Source: Simkania negevensis
GTDB lineage: Bacteria > Chlamydiota > Chlamydiia > Chlamydiales > JAFITR01
DNA length: 16,485 bases
Assembly: GCA_017116025.1 (NCBI GenBank)
Contig: JAFITR010000017.1
Span: forward strand, 1-16,485
Direction: 5' to 3'
This document shows positions 14,136-16,485 of the stretch, one piece after another; the stretch's first letter is position 1; each line of letters starts with the position of its first letter. Both the position numbers and the translations under genes were made by a program. Under the pieces are notes generated by a model. The model saw nothing but the letters and a program-made list of their open reading frames with translations, made no database searches and had not been told where the DNA came from.

Positions 14136-14756
14136 ATGCCTACAGCCGTACCAGCTTTACCACCTGCTCTTGTTTGTTTTTTTCCACTAGACAGTCAGGA
14201 ACAAGAACAATTAACAAATAATTGGAACTTTCTTAATACCGCAGATTCTTCGACATTTGGAACTACGAACAAGGAGAGAATCATAGAAATCGGTAATATT
14301 TTTTTGCGTTTCTTTTTTCGCCAAGCGGAGAAAAGGGAGATTTTTCTTATAAACGCAGCTTACAGGAATCGTGCTAAAGACGAGGATCGTGCTATAGACG
14401 AAGCTCGTGCTAGAAACGGGGCTCGTGATAAAGAAGAGGGTTACAAGGCTCGTGCTATAGACGAAGCTTCTGCTAGAGACCAGGCTCGTGCTGTTGCGAT
14501 GATCGAAGCTCGTCCTAAAATCCAAGATTGTGCTAGAGAAATGCTGCGAAATCTTTTGCGTCAGATTGGGAGCCCATCGCTAGAAATAGTAGGCCTTCTT
14601 AGTTATGAGAATCAAATACGAATACTCAGAATTGGAAGCGTTTGGCGGGAGAATATCCCCGTATCTCGTCCTACAACACCCTCTACAACATCTAGAGGGT
14701 CCTCTACACCACCACCAATATCAATGCCAGTGCCAAAGTCAAGAGCTAGGAACTAA
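14136..14756 (+). CDS. Hypothetical protein with hexapeptide coding repeats
   Basis: This 206-residue protein is not recognised. Residues 1-15 are Pro/Ala-rich (MPTAVPALPPA). Residues about 79-123 are a repeat tract of mostly six-residue units of the form RA-x-DEA (RAKDED, RAIDEA, RARNGA, RAIDEA, SARDQA), which should form a long charged helix. The tail (about 178-206) is Pro/Ser/Thr-rich and disordered. No signal peptide or membrane segment is present. I chose the ATG at 14136 over an in-frame GTG at 14127 because the start region copies that of the 191-residue gene. GAAGAG 8 nt upstream is a weak ribosome-binding site. The repeats and low-complexity ends suggest a fast-evolving accessory or effector-like protein. 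It ends 54 nt before convergent mnmA. Confidence 0.68.
   Translation: MPTAVPALPPALVCFFPLDSQEQEQLTNNWNFLNTADSSTFGTTNKERIIEIGNIFLRFFFRQAEKREIFLINAAYRNRAKDEDRAIDEARARNGARDKEEGYKARAIDEASARDQARAVAMIEARPKIQDCAREMLRNLLRQIGSPSLEIVGLLSYENQIRILRIGSVWRENIPVSRPTTPSTTSRGSSTPPPISMPVPKSRARN
14370..14504 (+). repeat. In-frame 18-bp coding minisatellite
   Basis: Consecutive units start with CGTGCT at 14370, 14388, 14406 and 14451. A longer, diverged 27-nt unit occupies 14424-14450, and degenerate units lie at 14469-14486 and 14487-14504. The units at 14388-14405 and 14451-14468 are identical (CGTGCTATAGACGAAGCT). Each 18-nt unit adds six residues, so copy-number change would keep the frame. Confidence 0.88.
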
Positions 14757-14777
14757 GCAGCAATTTCCGCTGCTCTT

Positions 14778-14808
14778 TCTATTCTCTTCGCGTTTATATT
14801 CATCGCTT
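14778..14808. repeat. CTTCGCG-type intergenic repeat, copy 3
   Basis: Bases 14789-14806 (cgcgtttatattcatcgc) repeat 6639-6656 with one mismatch, and both copies are preceded by TATTCTCTT-like sequence. This copy sits in the 54-nt gap between two convergent genes and abuts the mnmA stop. Confidence 0.65.
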
Positions 14809-14810
14809 CT

Positions 14811-15923
14811 TTAACGTAAAGGAGCCAAAGTATCCGCCGACTCAATCCAAGCACCCCCTAAACATATCTCTCCATCGTAAAAAACGACCGACTGTCTCGC
14901 TGTTACCGCACGTTGTGGACGGGTAAACTCTACCTCCACAACACCCCCCGCACACAACTTCACCATACAGGCCTCATCGCTCTGACGATATCTTATCTTC
15001 GCAGTAAGATGCGCCGGGTTTGTTAAACCATTCTCTAATAAATCCCCGCATATCCACGTAGCTTCGTGCGCGACCAATCTGCGCGAATAGAGCGCCGGAT
15101 GATCCTGCCCCTGTTCCACATAGACCACGTTTCGACTCTTCTCCTTGCCCACAACAAACCAAGCCTCCCCAGCACCGCCTAAACCTAAACCCTTCCTTTG
15201 ACCAATCGTATAGTAGGCACTACCGTCATGTTCGCCTACAACCTCCCCAGATAAACGACGAAACTCCCCACGACTATACCCTAGATAATGACCCAAAAAA
15301 TCCTTGAAGTTGCGCTTGCCTATAAAACAGATGCCCATGCTATCCCGTTTATCGGACGTTACTAAGCCGAGCCCAGAAGAAATTTTCCTTACCTCTTTTT
15401 TCTTCATTTCTCCAAGAGGAAAGAGAACTTTTTCTAAAACACGTCCATTGATCGCATGCAAAAAATAGCTTTGATCTTTGGTGGAATCGACTCCTTTAGC
15501 AAGCAAATGCCGTCCATTACGTTGTATAACACGAGCATAGTGTCCTGTAGCGAGATAATCGGCATCGAAGGAGAGGGCTTTTTGATAGAAGAGGTCGAAC
15601 TTGATTTCTCTGTTGCACAAGACATCTGGATTAGGGGTGTAGCCCTGTTTGAGTTCCTTCAGGAAGGTGGCAAAAACGCGATCCCAGTATCCTTGAGTAA
15701 AATTAACAACGTAGAAGGGGATACCGATCTGATCACAAACAGTTTGAGCATCGTGGGAATCTTGGGTAGCCCGGCATTCGCCTCCATGGCTGGTTTCGTC
15801 CCAGTTTCTCATGAATAGGCCAATCACCTCATATCCGTCGTCTTTTAGAAGCTTGGCGGTTAGCGAGGAGTCCACCCCCCCGGACATTCCCACAACAACG
15901 CGTTTTTTTTTTTGTCGCACCAT
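14811..15923 (-). CDS. mnmA: tRNA-specific 2-thiouridylase MnmA
   Basis: MnmA thiolates U34 of tRNA-Lys, -Glu and -Gln using sulfur relayed as a persulfide. The 370-residue protein carries the PP-loop SGGVDSS (14-20) that adenylates the tRNA, the catalytic Cys103 in NPDVLCNREIKF and the second catalytic Cys199 in DSMGICFIG. Other family strings are ATGHYAR, KDQSYFL, GQRKGLGL and the C-terminal beta-barrel domain (KIRYRQ ... QRAVTARQSVVFYDGEICLGGAWI). Length and order are normal. The ATG has no clear Shine-Dalgarno; a good promoter lies at 15956-15985, giving a leader of about 26 nt. As in queA, leucine codons shift from CTN in the 5' half to TTA/TTG in the 3' half. Confidence 0.97.
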   Translation of the reverse strand: MVRQKKKRVVVGMSGGVDSSLTAKLLKDDGYEVIGLFMRNWDETSHGGECRATQDSHDAQTVCDQIGIPFYVVNFTQGYWDRVFATFLKELKQGYTPNPDVLCNREIKFDLFYQKALSFDADYLATGHYARVIQRNGRHLLAKGVDSTKDQSYFLHAINGRVLEKVLFPLGEMKKKEVRKISSGLGLVTSDKRDSMGICFIGKRNFKDFLGHYLGYSRGEFRRLSGEVVGEHDGSAYYTIGQRKGLGLGGAGEAWFVVGKEKSRNVVYVEQGQDHPALYSRRLVAHEATWICGDLLENGLTNPAHLTAKIRYRQSDEACMVKLCAGGVVEVEFTRPQRAVTARQSVVFYDGEICLGGAWIESADTLAPLR

Positions 15924-15955
15924 AAAACACTTTAGAACAAAAAAATGAAGAGTAC

Positions 15956-15985
15956 ATTATAGTGAATGAAGGCTTTTGTTGCCAA
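15956..15985 (-). promoter_or_regulatory. Promoter of mnmA
   Basis: On the minus strand TTGGCA (plus 15980-15985) is followed after 18 nt by a perfect TATAAT (plus 15956-15961). The start would be near 15949. The -35 box lies inside the first codons of the divergent GGQ gene, so the two genes share a 42-bp intergenic region and may interfere. TATAGT on the plus strand (15958-15963) overlaps the same box. Confidence 0.65.
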
Positions 15986-16421
15986 TACCGTGTTACACCC
16001 AGATGTTATGAATAACCCATTCCCTGTTGCAAACGCAAAATGGAACGCTTTACGAAAGAAGATGGAGCGCCTAAAAATCTACGAGAGTGATTTAGAAGAA
16101 AGTTTTGTTCGCTCTAGTGGTGCTGGAGGGCAAAATGTCAATAAAGTCTCCACCTGTGTTGTCCTGCGCCATCTTCCCACAGGCATAATCATCAAATGCC
16201 AACAAACGCGTTCACAAGGAGTTAACCGCTATCGCGCACGTTCCTTACTCGCCGAGAAGATAGAGGAGATGATATTAGGAGAAAAAAGCGAAAAAGCGGC
16301 GCGTATTGCCAAAATCCGTCGACAGAAAGCTCGTCGTTCGCGTCGGACAAAAGAAAAAATGCTTGAAGATAAAAAGCGTCGAAAAAAAACGAAACAGCAA
16401 AGAAAACCGCCGCAACCTTGA
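15966..16421 (+). CDS. Release-factor-like GGQ protein (mtRF-R/C12orf65-like, ribosome rescue)
   Basis: The 151-residue protein consists of a single peptidyl-tRNA hydrolase domain: ESDLEESFVRSSGAGGQNVN with GGQ at 54-56, then KVSTCVVLRHLPTGIIIKCQQTRSQGVNRYRAR. It ends in a basic tail of about 45 residues (RRQKARRSRRTKEKMLEDKKRRKK). It lacks the codon-recognition domains of RF1/RF2. In established families, such proteins release peptides from stalled ribosomes or split 50S subunits. The segments VVLRHLPTGIIIKC and QTRSQ, and the KKR-rich tail, match the mtRF-R/C12orf65 pattern better than ArfB as I remember them. An ATG at 16008 (MNNPFPVANAKW) is an alternative start, since that string is the first part I recognise from homologues; neither start has a Shine-Dalgarno. 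The 64 nt after the stop contain no supported gene. Confidence 0.85.
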   Translation: MKAFVANTVLHPDVMNNPFPVANAKWNALRKKMERLKIYESDLEESFVRSSGAGGQNVNKVSTCVVLRHLPTGIIIKCQQTRSQGVNRYRARSLLAEKIEEMILGEKSEKAARIAKIRRQKARRSRRTKEKMLEDKKRRKKTKQQRKPPQP

Positions 16422-16485
16422 AGCTGTTTTGTTTTTGCCCCGGAGGGACACTCGAGTTTGGCATTTTTGCAAAAAAATGAATATG

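Noticed and set aside
14211..14525. Minus-strand ORF with STSLV/VYST repeats
   Set aside because: It is the antisense reading of the in-frame 18-bp repeat tract and has no ribosome-binding site.
16432..16475. TTTTTGC/GCAAAAA inverted repeat as a terminator after the GGQ gene
   Set aside because: Only 7 AT-rich pairs around a 30-nt loop; too weak to call.

Overview
The window is a compact bacterial chromosome segment with short intergenic gaps, genes on both strands, no transposase and no phage genes. The gene set suggests a host-associated Gram-negative bacterium, and my best guess is a member of the Chlamydiae (an environmental, Parachlamydiales-like lineage). The reasons are a very large effector-like protein, small unrecognised proteins, a mtRF-R-like release-factor homologue, an SDF symporter and GlpD without glycerol-uptake neighbours. 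This assignment is inference; no rRNA or marker protein settles it.

Layout. Bases 2-775 are the 3' part of a FAD-dependent oxidoreductase of the geranylgeranyl-reductase type. A minus-strand block follows (865-8947): an SDF-family Na+ symporter with its own strong promoter, a Nudix hydrolase, a 977-residue putative effector with tandem helical repeats and a possible cryptic kinase-like core, a HAD phosphatase, a GNAT-NeuB fusion and an SpsF-type cytidylyltransferase. The last three read as one operon (cytidylyltransferase, then fusion synthase, then phosphatase) for making and activating a nonulosonic (sialic-acid-like) sugar.

Bases 9108-9434 hold a 39-residue basic protein and two CAT-anticodon tRNAs (initiator Met, then elongator Met or Ile2). 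A small charged protein (9444-9698, minus) and queA (9831-10868, plus) diverge from a shared intergenic region. The queA promoter is close to consensus, and its -10 box lies 6 nt from the ATG, so a leaderless mRNA is predicted. An array of 21-bp repeats that forms a 32-bp perfect inverted repeat separates queA from a BamE/SmpA-like lipoprotein gene, which overlaps glpD by 4 nt.

Bases 13070-14756 are an accessory patch. It contains a 248-bp nested palindromic element, two unrecognised genes (191 and 206 residues) that share a near-identical translation-start region, an 18-bp perfect hairpin between them, and an 18-bp coding minisatellite in the second gene. The window ends with mnmA (minus) and a divergent GGQ release-factor-like gene.

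The recognisable themes are tRNA modification and translation quality control (queA, mnmA, GGQ protein, two tRNAs), surface-sugar activation, and candidate secreted proteins. A family of short CTTCGCG/CTTTGCG-type repeats sits in at least three intergenic gaps.
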